From Planctomycetota bacterium (GTDB lineage Bacteria > Planctomycetota > UBA8108 > UBA1146 > JAJFFE01), in NCBI GenBank assembly GCA_021776775.1, contig JAJFFE010000299.1, positions 1 through 38,532 on the forward strand: 38,532 nt of DNA, read 5' to 3'. The notes below the pieces were generated by a model that was given only the letters and a program-made list of their open reading frames with translations, was not told where the DNA came from and made no database searches. The translations under genes were made by a program, and so were the position numbers. Numbering within the stretch: the first letter of the stretch is position 1; every line of letters starts with the position of its first letter. Below are positions 1-7,577 of the stretch, one piece after another.

Positions 1-1
1 G

Positions 2-1423
2 TGGCCGGTCCTGATCACGGCCGGGGTGTTCGCGGCGACACTCTCGTCAGCACTCGGCAGCATGATGGGCGCGCCTCGCATTCTGCAGGCGTTCGCGCGA
101 GACAAGATTTTCGTCTCACTGAGATTCTTCGGCGCCGGCAGCGGGGCGACAAGTGAACCGCGTCGCGCGACGGTGGTCACCTTCGTGATCGCTCAGATCT
201 GCATTGTCTTGGGTGACCTGAACGCCATAGCCCCGATCATTACCATGTTCTTCATGATTACGTACGGGCTGCTCAACCTCGCCACCTTCTACGAGGCGGT
301 CACCAAGAATCCCAGTTACCGTCCTACCTTTCGATACAGCCATTGGGTCACGTCGCTCCTCGGCGCCCTCGGTTGTCTAGCCGTCATGTTCCTGATCAAT
401 TGGGTTTGGGCTCTGATCTCGATCGTCTTCATTGGATTGTTGCACTGGTTCATTCGTTCGCGAGAGATCGAATCGCGGTGGGGTGATCTGCAGAGTGGAG
501 TGATCTTCGAACGCTCGCGCAAGGCGCTACTGAAGCTCGAGGAAGAAGCGTACCACCCCAAGAACTGGCGCCCGGTCATCATGGCGTTGAGTGGAACCGG
601 GTGGACGCGATCGCACATTCCGATCTACGGACACTGGCTGACGTCGGGACACGGGATCTTGACCTTGGCGCAAGTGGTAGCGGGAAACATCGCCGATCAC
701 GCCGATCGCAGACAGAATTACGAGAAGTTGCTCCGCTCGTTCATCGTGAAAGAACAGCTGCAAGCGTTCCCGGTCGTGACGTGCTACGAAAACTTGTCCG
801 ACGGAATCGAAGCGTTGATTCAGTGTCACGGGATTGGGGGGCTACGCCCGAACACAGTGTTGCTCGGTTGGCCGCGCGACGAAGCGAAGGCGGAAGGGTT
901 CGGGTCCAACCTGCGCTTGATCACTCGCTTGAATCGCAGTGTGTTGGCCGCGCGATTCCTAGCCCACCGAGAAGAATCGGAGAAGGAGGATGTGACTGAC
1001 GTCTCCGAACACTGGACAGTGCCGACGGGGACGATCGACGTCTGGTGGCGTGGCAAGGAGAACGGCGCGCTCATGATGCTGCTGGCCCACATGCTTCAGC
1101 AGAACACCGAGTGGCGCAACAACCGCATTCGGGTTCTCCGTGCGGTAGAAAACGTGGCGGCCGAGGAAGAGGTCGAAAAGAGTCTCATCGAACTCGGGAC
1201 AGCGTCGCGCATTTCGCTGACACCCGAAGTGATCGTGACAGATCGACCAGCCGCCGAGGTCATTCAGCGCGCCTCCGCTGACGCGGCACTCGTCATTCTC
1301 GGCTTCCAATCTCCGGAACCCGGAGAGGGGTTGGCGCTCTACCAACGCATGGAGCTTCTCGCCGGGGAGCTTCCGCGAGTCTTGTTCGTGCAAAGCGCCG
1401 GAGGTATGGCTCTCGAGTCTTGA
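2..1423 (+). CDS. C-terminal part of an SLC12-like cation-chloride cotransporter / APC-superfamily permease (5' end outside window)
   Basis: The frame is open to the left edge, reading WPVLITAGVFAATL before the first candidate start, so the N-terminal half lies outside the window. The first ~40 residues carry ALGSMMGAPRILQAFARD, typical of the SLC12 (Na-K-Cl cotransporter) family. About three further hydrophobic segments follow, near residues 50-85, 105-125 and 125-145, and then a ~310-residue soluble C-terminal domain rich in charged residues (NIADHADRRQNYEKLL, NTVLLGWP). SLC12-like proteins have exactly this architecture: twelve TM segments and a large cytoplasmic regulatory domain. By family it would be a secondary transporter of ions or amino acids at the inner membrane. 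Substrate cannot be told from the part seen. A hairpin terminator lies ~50 bp downstream. Confidence 0.85.
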   Translation, partial: WPVLITAGVFAATLSSALGSMMGAPRILQAFARDKIFVSLRFFGAGSGATSEPRRATVVTFVIAQICIVLGDLNAIAPIITMFFMITYGLLNLATFYEAVTKNPSYRPTFRYSHWVTSLLGALGCLAVMFLINWVWALISIVFIGLLHWFIRSREIESRWGDLQSGVIFERSRKALLKLEEEAYHPKNWRPVIMALSGTGWTRSHIPIYGHWLTSGHGILTLAQVVAGNIADHADRRQNYEKLLRSFIVKEQLQAFPVVTCYENLSDGIEALIQCHGIGGLRPNTVLLGWPRDEAKAEGFGSNLRLITRLNRSVLAARFLAHREESEKEDVTDVSEHWTVPTGTIDVWWRGKENGALMMLLAHMLQQNTEWRNNRIRVLRAVENVAAEEEVEKSLIELGTASRISLTPEVIVTDRPAAEVIQRASADAALVILGFQSPEPGEGLALYQRMELLAGELPRVLFVQSAGGMALES

Positions 1424-1471
1424 CCAAGAGAAAGGTCAACTCTCACTATCCCGTATGGCTCCACGTGAAAA

Positions 1472-1514
1472 TGAAACGCCCCGGCCGCTCGAATACGGAG
1501 GCCGGGGCGCTTCA
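1472..1514 (-). terminator. Rho-independent terminator between convergent genes
   Basis: A perfect 10-bp GC-rich stem has arms CGCCCCGGCC at 1477-1486 and its complement at 1500-1509, with a 13-nt loop. Read on the minus strand, the stem is followed by TTTCATTTT, so it best serves the DUF1328 gene to its right. It may also stop readthrough from the transporter gene on the plus strand. The outer bases TGAA/TTCA extend the stem after one mismatch. Confidence 0.8.
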
Positions 1515-1584
1515 CGTTACAGATCACCGATCGCGGTGGCGCGACCCTCGGGGGAAAGATCGCGAGCGCGGACGTGAGTTCTGC

Positions 1585-1926
1585 TTAGCCGTCGATTGCG
1601 TCTTGCGCCGCGTCGATGACCTCTTCGGCGGCGTCTTTGGTCTCTTCCGCCGCGTCTTCGATCGTATCCACCGCGTCGTCGAGGTGATCTTGCGCATCGT
1701 CGCTCGAACACGCCGTCACGGTCAGGGCCGAAGCGATGAAGAGCGCCGACAGGGCCGACCCGGATCTCTTGGGCAGCCCACGCACGAAGAGGCTGATCAC
1801 GAACAGCACGAGGAAGATGAAAAAGAGGACTTTGGCGATACCCGCCGCGCTCGCAGAGACCCCGGTGAACCCGAAGACTCCAGCAATAACGGCAATGATG
1901 AAGAATCCAATGCTCCAGCGTAGCAT
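1585..1926 (-). CDS. DUF1328 (YtjA-type) small membrane protein with a lipoprotein-like C-terminal extension
   Basis: Translation from the ATG at 1926 (MLRWSIGFF) gives 113 aa. Residues 1-47 match the DUF1328 family: two hydrophobic helices around a Gly/Ala turn ([20 protein letters not shown]). Family members normally end there at ~55 aa. Here the chain continues with a basic stretch (RGLPKRSGS), a hydrophobic run and TVTAC-SSDD, which reads as a lipobox with Cys73. An acidic amphipathic tail follows ([20 protein letters not shown]). An in-frame GTG at residue 48 (V-R-G-L-P-K-R) would start a self-contained lipoprotein precursor. An upstream ATG at 1956 is possible but lacks a ribosome site. 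DUF1328 function is unknown; such proteins are often stress-associated. Confidence 0.8.
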   Translation of the reverse strand: MLRWSIGFFIIAVIAGVFGFTGVSASAAGIAKVLFFIFLVLFVISLFVRGLPKRSGSALSALFIASALTVTACSSDDAQDHLDDAVDTIEDAAEETKDAAEEVIDAAQDAIDG

Positions 1927-2341
1927 GTGTTTCCATTCTGTTCGGCCGCCGCGCATGGCGAGTCAACCGTGGTTATCTAGTCGTTTCGTTCGTGGGAGTC
2001 GCCCGGATTCAGTCGACTCGTAGGTGAGTCGGTGGCACACGTCGTACCAAGGTGCTGTCGAGAGGTGAGCCGACCATGAGCGGGCGCAAAAGCGCTGTAC
2101 GGCAACTTCCGGCCAGATGATCCGGCGACACTCTCTGCAGGATTTGCGGCCGACGGCAATCTCTGCTGCGGGTTCGCGTGGGCTCGCGGCTGACGAGGCT
2201 ATGCCTGGTCCGTCCCCGGGCGGGGTCGGGAATCGGGTTTACGTTTGTTCGAAGACGTGATAGGACACCGCCGCTTTCCAGGCCCACGCCCAGGGCTGAG
2301 TCCTCCCCTCGCTCGTTGTTCGCTTACAGCCGAGCGTCTCC
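1927..2341. other. Intergenic region between divergent genes
   Basis: About 415 bp separate the DUF1328 gene (minus) from the SulP gene (plus), so promoters for both must lie here. No convincing -35/-10 pair or coding frame was found. At the SulP end a 12-bp direct repeat GTCTCCTTGCAC occurs at 2336-2347 and again at 2360-2371, each copy containing one of the two candidate TTG starts of the transporter. Confidence 0.5.
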
Positions 2342-3940
2342 TTGCACACGCCGAAGGCAGTCTCCTTGCACGCAGCTGATGTTTCGCGACCCGTTCCCCA
2401 TCCGGTGGGCTGGCTGCGTACGAAGACGGAATTACTGGCCGGACTTACGGTCGCGATGGCCCTCGTACCAGAGGCCGTGGCGTTCGCCTTCGTGGCTGGG
2501 CTCGAGCCACTCGTCGGTCTGTATGCGGCGTTCATCGTCGGGTTGATCACCGCGTTGTTCGGCGGGCGGCCGGGCATGATCTCCGGCGCCACCGGGGCAC
2601 TGGCAGTCGTGATCGTTTCGTTGGTCGCCACTCACGGCGTTCAATACCTGTTTGCCACGGTCGTTTTGATGGGCGTCATGCAAGTATTGGCCGGCGTCTT
2701 CCATCTGGGGAAGTTCATTCGACTCGTGCCGTATCCGGTGATGCTGGGTTTCGTCAATGGCCTCGCCATCGTGATCCTGCTCGCCCAGTTCGGCCAGTTC
2801 AAGATCGCCGACGGCGTCGGGGGGCAAACGTGGTTGCAAGGTCGAGCTCTGCTCATCATGTTGGCCCTGGCGTTCCTCACCATGTTCGTCATCTGGCTTT
2901 CAGGGAAGGTGACCAAGGCGGTGCCCGCGCCATTGGTCGGAATCCTGGCCACCAGCGGACTGGTCATCGGACTGGGTCTCGACGTGCGCACGGTGGGGGA
3001 CATGGCGTCGATCGCCGGTGGTCTGCCGGAGTTCGCGATCCCCGATGTCCCCATGACCTGGGCCACCCTGAAGATCGTCTTCCCGTACGCACTGATCCTT
3101 TGCCTGATCGGTTTGATCGAAAGCTTGCTCACCTTGAACTTGGTCGCAGAGATGACCGAGACCCACGGTAAGACGAGCAAGGAGTGCTTGGCACAAGGAG
3201 CGGCGAACGTCGTGACCGGGTTCTTCGGCGGCATGGGCGGGTGCGCCATGATTGGTCAAAGCATGATCAACGTGGAATCCGGCGGTCGCGGCCGCCTTTC
3301 TGGTGTCTCCGCTGCGTTGTTCCTGCTGATCTTCGTGCTCTTCGCGTCGGATCTTATCGAGATGATTCCACTGGCCGCCTTGGTCGGCGTCATGATGATG
3401 GTCGTGATCGGCACGTTCGCTTGGTCGAGCCTCCGCATCATGCACAAGATACCCAAGTCGGACGCCTTCGTGTTGGTGCTCGTCTCCGCCGTCACCGTCA
3501 TCAGTGACCTTGCGATCGCGGTCGTCGTCGGCGTGATCGTCTCCGCCTTGGTCCTCGCTTGGAAAGCGAGTCAGCGCATCCACTCCCGCGTTCTGGAGTC
3601 GAACGAGGGGGCCAAGATCTACCTGCTGGAAGGCGTTCTGTTCTTCGCCTCGGTCGAGAGCTTCGCGGCACTCTTCCGCCCGAAGGACGATCCCGATGAA
3701 GTGATCATCGACTTTGCCGAAACGCGCGTCCTCGATCACAGCGGGTTGCAAGCGATCGACAGCTTGGCTGAGAAGTACAAACGCGCCAACAAGTCGCTCC
3801 AACTCCGGCACCTGAGCCCGGACTGCAAGGCGCTTCTCAAGAAGGCGGGGAACTTGGTCGCGGTGAGCATCATCGAGGATCCGCACTACGGGGTCGCGGT
3901 CGACTACGGCGCACGGTTCGACGACGAAGAGACGTGGTAG
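2342..3940 (+). CDS. SulP family inorganic anion transporter with C-terminal STAS domain
   Basis: The protein has 532 aa from a TTG at 2342. A second in-frame TTG at 2366 is equally possible, and neither has a clear ribosome site, so the start is uncertain. The N-terminal core has the SulP signature: LLAGLTVAMALVPEAVAFAF near residues 30-50, GLYAAFIVGLITALFGGRPG near 60-80, then repeated hydrophobic helices to about residue 410. FFGGMGGCAMIGQS marks the second half of the transport fold. Residues ~425-525 form a STAS domain (VLFFASVESF, VIIDFAETRVLDHSG). The family moves sulfate, bicarbonate or other anions across the inner membrane, usually coupled to Na or H; the substrate cannot be assigned here. 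Length is normal for the family. A terminator hairpin follows. Confidence 0.92.
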   Translation: MHTPKAVSLHAADVSRPVPHPVGWLRTKTELLAGLTVAMALVPEAVAFAFVAGLEPLVGLYAAFIVGLITALFGGRPGMISGATGALAVVIVSLVATHGVQYLFATVVLMGVMQVLAGVFHLGKFIRLVPYPVMLGFVNGLAIVILLAQFGQFKIADGVGGQTWLQGRALLIMLALAFLTMFVIWLSGKVTKAVPAPLVGILATSGLVIGLGLDVRTVGDMASIAGGLPEFAIPDVPMTWATLKIVFPYALILCLIGLIESLLTLNLVAEMTETHGKTSKECLAQGAANVVTGFFGGMGGCAMIGQSMINVESGGRGRLSGVSAALFLLIFVLFASDLIEMIPLAALVGVMMMVVIGTFAWSSLRIMHKIPKSDAFVLVLVSAVTVISDLAIAVVVGVIVSALVLAWKASQRIHSRVLESNEGAKIYLLEGVLFFASVESFAALFRPKDDPDEVIIDFAETRVLDHSGLQAIDSLAEKYKRANKSLQLRHLSPDCKALLKKAGNLVAVSIIEDPHYGVAVDYGARFDDEETW

Positions 3941-3981
3941 CTCCGACCCCACGTTGAAGCGGTCTTTCCAAACTGGCCCGA

Positions 3982-4011
3982 CCCTGCCGACCCCCGACCG
4001 AATCGGCAGGG
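3982..4011 (+). terminator. Hairpin terminator after the SulP gene
   Basis: A perfect 9-bp stem (CCCTGCCGA at 3982-3990, complement at 4003-4011) encloses a 12-nt loop, 41 bp past the SulP stop codon. The downstream tract (ATGGCTTGTTGG) is only weakly T-rich, so it may work inefficiently. Confidence 0.6.
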
Positions 4012-4103
4012 ATGGCTTGTTGGACGCACCCCCGGACAAATAAGATGTCTCCCGGTTGCGGGCCGACTCGCGGCGCATCCACCGTTCGTGGACTGGAGAT
4101 CCG

Positions 4104-4871
4104 ATGAATACCACGTCGTTGTTTTCAGCATTGTCGATCGTCGCCGTGATTCTCGCCGGAGTTGCGCTATACGTGAGCCAGAACCCGTCGGTGCCACCCA
4201 CCGTGACCAGGGGCGCTGCGCCGGCTGCCAACGCGGCCGCACTCGAGCAGCAGGTGGAGGGCCTCGTGTCCGACGTGGAGTCGCTCCGAGCGCAACTCGC
4301 CGACCTAGAGCGAGCGTTAGCGCACGCCGCACCCGCAGGAGAGTCTGCGGCGAAGGAAGTGCCCGCCGACCTTCTGGACTTGCACGGGCTGAAAGAGCCG
4401 ATCGCGCGTGCCGTCGAAGCGGTGATGGAGAGAAACGGGGTCGACTACGTTCGACGGGCGCAGGCCGAGGCGAAACGGGGCGGGGCTCGAAAGGGCATGA
4501 CGAACTGGTTTCAATCGCAACAGGATCAGTTGCCGGTGCTTCGCCAGCGTATCGCCGACAAGCTGAACATCGATCGACCGCGCCGCGAACAGGTGACCGA
4601 GATCATGGACACCGCGTTTGCCAGCATGGGCACCGCCATCGAACTGCTGAGCGCCGACCCGCCACCTAGCGACGACGAGGCCGACGAATTGATGCGAGAA
4701 GTGAAGCAGGGGTTCGGCACCATGGTCGCCGACCTTGACGAAATCCTAGACGGCGAAGAACTGATCCAACTCGGGCAGATTACGCTCGAGACGGAACTGT
4801 CCGGATTGGGATCGGCGATTGTGGTCCAAGGCAAACAGGAGCTGGCCGCTCAACAGTCGGGCGGCGGCTAG
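4104..4871 (+). CDS. Hypothetical membrane-anchored coiled-coil protein
   Basis: The start is the ATG at 4104, preceded at 5 nt by GGAG. The product is 255 aa. Residues ~5-25 (SLFSALSIVAVILAGVALYV) form one hydrophobic signal-anchor helix. A proline/alanine linker follows, then a coiled coil near residues 45-75 (LEQQVEGLVSDVESLRAQLADLERAL). The rest is predicted helical and charged, with several Asp/Glu-rich stretches and no catalytic motif I recognise. It is probably an inner-membrane protein with a periplasmic helical domain. Its stop lies only 4 bp from the stop of the convergent kinase gene. Function is not assignable. Confidence 0.75.
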   Translation: MNTTSLFSALSIVAVILAGVALYVSQNPSVPPTVTRGAAPAANAAALEQQVEGLVSDVESLRAQLADLERALAHAAPAGESAAKEVPADLLDLHGLKEPIARAVEAVMERNGVDYVRRAQAEAKRGGARKGMTNWFQSQQDQLPVLRQRIADKLNIDRPRREQVTEIMDTAFASMGTAIELLSADPPPSDDEADELMREVKQGFGTMVADLDEILDGEELIQLGQITLETELSGLGSAIVVQGKQELAAQQSGGG

Positions 4872-4882
4872 CAGTCTAGCCG
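4865..4882. terminator. Hairpin spanning two convergent stop codons
   Basis: The stem CGGCTAG (4865-4871), loop CAGT and stem CTAGCCG (4876-4882) contain the TAG stops of both convergent genes. There is no T-tract on either side, so it is at most a weak bidirectional terminator. Confidence 0.4.
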
Positions 4883-5892
4883 GTGGCCTGCGAACACAGC
4901 GACTGAATGACTCCGAGAAGCGCAGTCTTGTCGATGGGTTTGGTCGCGAACTCATCGCACCCGGCGTCGAGGCACTTCCCGCGGTCCGACGCCATGGCGT
5001 GGGCAGTCAGCGCGACGACGAAGCCGTGATAGTCCTGCCGACGAAGCTCACGCGTCGCCGAGTACCCGTCGAGTACGGGCATCTGCATGTCCATGAGGAC
5101 CACGGAGAACGCGTCGCCTTTCGACGCAGCACTGAGCGCCGCGTCGACCGCTTCTTGACCGTTCGCGACGACCGCGACTGTTGCGCCCGCCTTACGAAGA
5201 ATGTGAGACACAAGCCTCTGGTTGTCCGGGCCGTCCTCGGCAAGCAAGATGGAGAGTCCGTCGAGTGGTGTTCCGGTGATGGCGACCGGTTGACTGAGTC
5301 TTTGTCGCCGCGCACGGAGGTCTTCTTGGAGTTGATCGAGCGACAGCTTTGGCACGTCGGTCATTTCTCCGGCGTCGACGGTCGCCGTGAACTTGCTACC
5401 GACTCCGAACTCGGATGTCACCTCTAGCGCGCCGCCCAGAATCTCGGTAAGCGAGTTTGCTATTCGAAGACCAAGTCCGGTTCCTCCAAACTGTCGGGTG
5501 GTCGATCCGTCGGCTTGATTGAACGGCTTGAACTCGGCGACCTTGCCTCGCTGGTCGGGAGTCATGCCGATCCCCGTATCGACCACTGAGAAACTCATCG
5601 CGTCGCCAGGGGGTATAGAGGCAGCGGAGATAGCGTAGTATCGAACCACTACCGTGACCGACCCAGTTTCGGTGAACTTGACAGCGTTCCCGATGAGATT
5701 CAGGAGTACTTGGCGTAATCGAGTGGGATCGGAAGAGATCCTTCGGGGGATGGGACCGGAGTACTCGACACCAAGCGATATGCCCTTTCCTTCTGCGCGC
5801 TCCCGCATGAGGTGAACGACGTCCTCGACGAGTTCGGCGGGGCTCATAGAGATACGCTCGACGGTCATCTTCCCCGCTTCGATCTTCGACAT
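4876..5892 (-). CDS. 5'-truncated hybrid sensor kinase: HATPase plus receiver domain, no phospho-acceptor histidine
   Basis: The 338-aa product begins inside the conserved kinase sequence DILD-MSKIEAGKM. The codons for IAIINDILD lie upstream in frame, but a TAA stops the frame 10 codons before the ATG. The HisKA domain and its His are therefore missing, and no H-box is visible in the 300 bp upstream in any frame. What remains is intact. The HATPase domain has its N box (LNLIGNAVKF, N69), G1 (DTGIGM, 105-110) and G2 (FGGTGLGL, 135-142). The receiver domain has D219, phospho-acceptor Asp268 (LMDMQMP), Thr296 and Lys318. No ribosome site precedes the ATG. I infer a degenerate gene. A free-standing ATPase-receiver protein cannot be excluded because the open frame is long and undamaged. 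Confidence 0.75.
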   Translation of the reverse strand: MSKIEAGKMTVERISMSPAELVEDVVHLMRERAEGKGISLGVEYSGPIPRRISSDPTRLRQVLLNLIGNAVKFTETGSVTVVVRYYAISAASIPPGDAMSFSVVDTGIGMTPDQRGKVAEFKPFNQADGSTTRQFGGTGLGLRIANSLTEILGGALEVTSEFGVGSKFTATVDAGEMTDVPKLSLDQLQEDLRARRQRLSQPVAITGTPLDGLSILLAEDGPDNQRLVSHILRKAGATVAVVANGQEAVDAALSAASKGDAFSVVLMDMQMPVLDGYSATRELRRQDYHGFVVALTAHAMASDRGKCLDAGCDEFATKPIDKTALLGVIQSLCSQATG

Positions 5893-6259
5893 GTCGAGTA
5901 TGTCATTGATGATGGCGATTTACGGATGGCTCAGACCGGAGCGCTGGCAGCGCGAAACCCGACCGGGCACTCCTCTACTTCGACAAACGGGGAGTGTCGC
6001 ATTGACCCTCAACTTTTTGCGTGACCAGCGCTTCGGTTCGTTGTCACGGGCCGCGTACTCTATCTTTCGGCCCAGTCGACTCTTGCTGTGCGGAACGCGA
6101 AGAGCAGCACGCGGGCGCAAGAACAGTGTTCCGAGTATGGAAAGCTGTTTGGCGTTGCCAACGAACCCGAGCGTCGTTATCGGGCCACGGGGTTCACTCG
6201 GCTCCGTTGAGGGTCTAGCTCAGCTGGCGGGGCCGTGTCGTCCCCTAATTGTCGGCAGA
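5893..6259. other. Non-coding stretch upstream of the truncated kinase
   Basis: About 370 bp where a sensor and HisKA domain would be expected. None of the frames resembles a kinase, and no repeat or insertion-sequence end is visible at the break near 5920. A short tRNA D-arm-like string (TAGCTCAGCTGG near 6216) does not fold into a tRNA. The region also contains the 3' flank of the dockerin gene that ends at 6260. Confidence 0.5.
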
Positions 6260-7534
6260 TCAGCCGCAGCTGTGCTGACAGGTCAAGCAGTCGGCCGCCG
6301 CGCCGCAATCTGGGAACGGAGGCGCGGGGGGAGGCCCGTCGAGGAACCGGTAGTTGAGAATGTAGGTTGCGTCGGTGGCGTCGACCATACTGTCGCCGTC
6401 GGCATCGCATGCATCTGGACAAGACGATGGTGGGCCCGAGAGGAACAACTCGCTCAGAAGCCAAACCGCATCCGCGAGGTTGACGATGTGGTCGTCGTTG
6501 CAGTCTCCGCGGATGAAGAGAGATTCACAGAGGACCGACACCGTAATCGTGCCCGGGTTCAACCCAGCGGCGGCGAAACTTGCCCCCGACAGCACCACGA
6601 CGTTCGAAACCGGGGGAGATCCGAGCGTATCGTCGACCGAGATGGTGATGACGTCCGTCACGCCGTCGAAGCTATAGACGGCTTCACACACTGGCGCAGA
6701 TCCCGGGGAATACTGGATGAAGACACCGCCGAGGAAGTTGTAGACCACACCAACAGTCCAGTCGGCACCGAAGTTCGAGACCCCGAAGAAGCTCGGCCCC
6801 GTTCCGCCGTTGATGCCGGCGAGATCGTTCACTGGGACTGGATCAGCGACAGAGACATTCGTTCCTCCCGACGCGCTCCACCCCATTGAGAAGCCTTGGG
6901 TGTCGAAGCCGGGTGATCCATAGAACGGCTCGATCGAGAAGCTGACCGTCGCCGAGGCCGTCGACCCGGGCGGGGCCGCGACGTTTTCGTTCGAAGCCAG
7001 GTAGAACCAATCGGGATGAAAAGGGGGCGCCACGGTGCAGCAGCTGTCGAGGCCCGCCGGCGGTATCAAAGAGCCGCTCTCGGCGACCACGATGGCGACG
7101 GGCGGCGACCCCAGCGTGCCGGAACAGAAGCACAGGTCCGTCGTATCTCCGGAGGCGATGCTACTGACGTCGTACTGCATGACGTTCAATTCGTGGTTCC
7201 CCGGGGCGAGGGTGCAGCAACCGAGAAAGTCGATCACGACTGTGACTGTCCAGCCATCCGGAAACGTGTTGATCGTATCGAACGCCGGGGGCCCGCCGCC
7301 TGCGCCGACCGTTGCGGTCGCGGCTCCGTCTGCAACGGAGATCAAGCCAATGGCCGCACTGTCGTGGCATACGGCGAGTGCCCATCCCTGGAGAGGTCCA
7401 CCCGACGAGCTATCCAGGTTGACACTGGCGTTTCCGAAGATGTCACAGCTCAGTGATATCGAGAACTGTGCGTCGACCTTCGCCGAACTCAGCACGAGAA
7501 CCGCAAGCGACAGTAGCTTCAACGTGGATGGCAT
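6260..7534 (-). CDS. Secreted protein with two cohesin-like repeats and a C-terminal dockerin module (paralogue 1)
   Basis: The start is the ATG at 7534, chosen for the signal peptide (MPSTLKLLSLAVLVLSSAKVDAQ) and AGGA 6 nt upstream. The product has 424 aa. Two ~150-residue beta-rich modules follow: one with LQGWALAVCHD and GWTVTVVIDFLGCC, one with FSMGWSASGG and WTVGVVYNFLGG. They resemble the cohesin/CBM-type jelly-roll pattern and share a terminal LGSPPV-x-x-VV motif. Residues ~350-410 form a dockerin with two EF-hand-like loops (RGDCNDDHIVNLAD and DADGDSMVDATD). The chain ends in C-QHS-CG. By family the dockerin binds calcium and a cohesin partner, outside the cell. It shares length and architecture with the next upstream gene, 43 bp away, so the two are a tandem duplication and probably one operon. 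Confidence 0.85.
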   Translation of the reverse strand: MPSTLKLLSLAVLVLSSAKVDAQFSISLSCDIFGNASVNLDSSSGGPLQGWALAVCHDSAAIGLISVADGAATATVGAGGGPPAFDTINTFPDGWTVTVVIDFLGCCTLAPGNHELNVMQYDVSSIASGDTTDLCFCSGTLGSPPVAIVVAESGSLIPPAGLDSCCTVAPPFHPDWFYLASNENVAAPPGSTASATVSFSIEPFYGSPGFDTQGFSMGWSASGGTNVSVADPVPVNDLAGINGGTGPSFFGVSNFGADWTVGVVYNFLGGVFIQYSPGSAPVCEAVYSFDGVTDVITISVDDTLGSPPVSNVVVLSGASFAAAGLNPGTITVSVLCESLFIRGDCNDDHIVNLADAVWLLSELFLSGPPSSCPDACDADGDSMVDATDATYILNYRFLDGPPPAPPFPDCGAAADCLTCQHSCG

Positions 7535-7577
7535 TCGTAATCCTTCAAGGTTCAAGCGAGACTTCCGATGGCGAGGT

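Noticed and set aside
2900..4231. 443-aa minus-strand frame rich in His/Asp
   Set aside because: Mirror of the SulP coding frame; the DHDHHHD-like stretches are complements of hydrophobic codons. No family pattern.
6205..6260. tRNA gene suggested by GGGTCTAGCTCAGCTGG
   Set aside because: Only the D-arm 5' side matches. No D-stem partner, no TTCRANY T-loop and no acceptor pairing within 80 nt.
5891..6889. 332-aa plus-strand open frame
   Set aside because: Runs antisense through the dockerin gene at 6260-7534, has Arg/Gly-rich shadow composition and no ribosome site.
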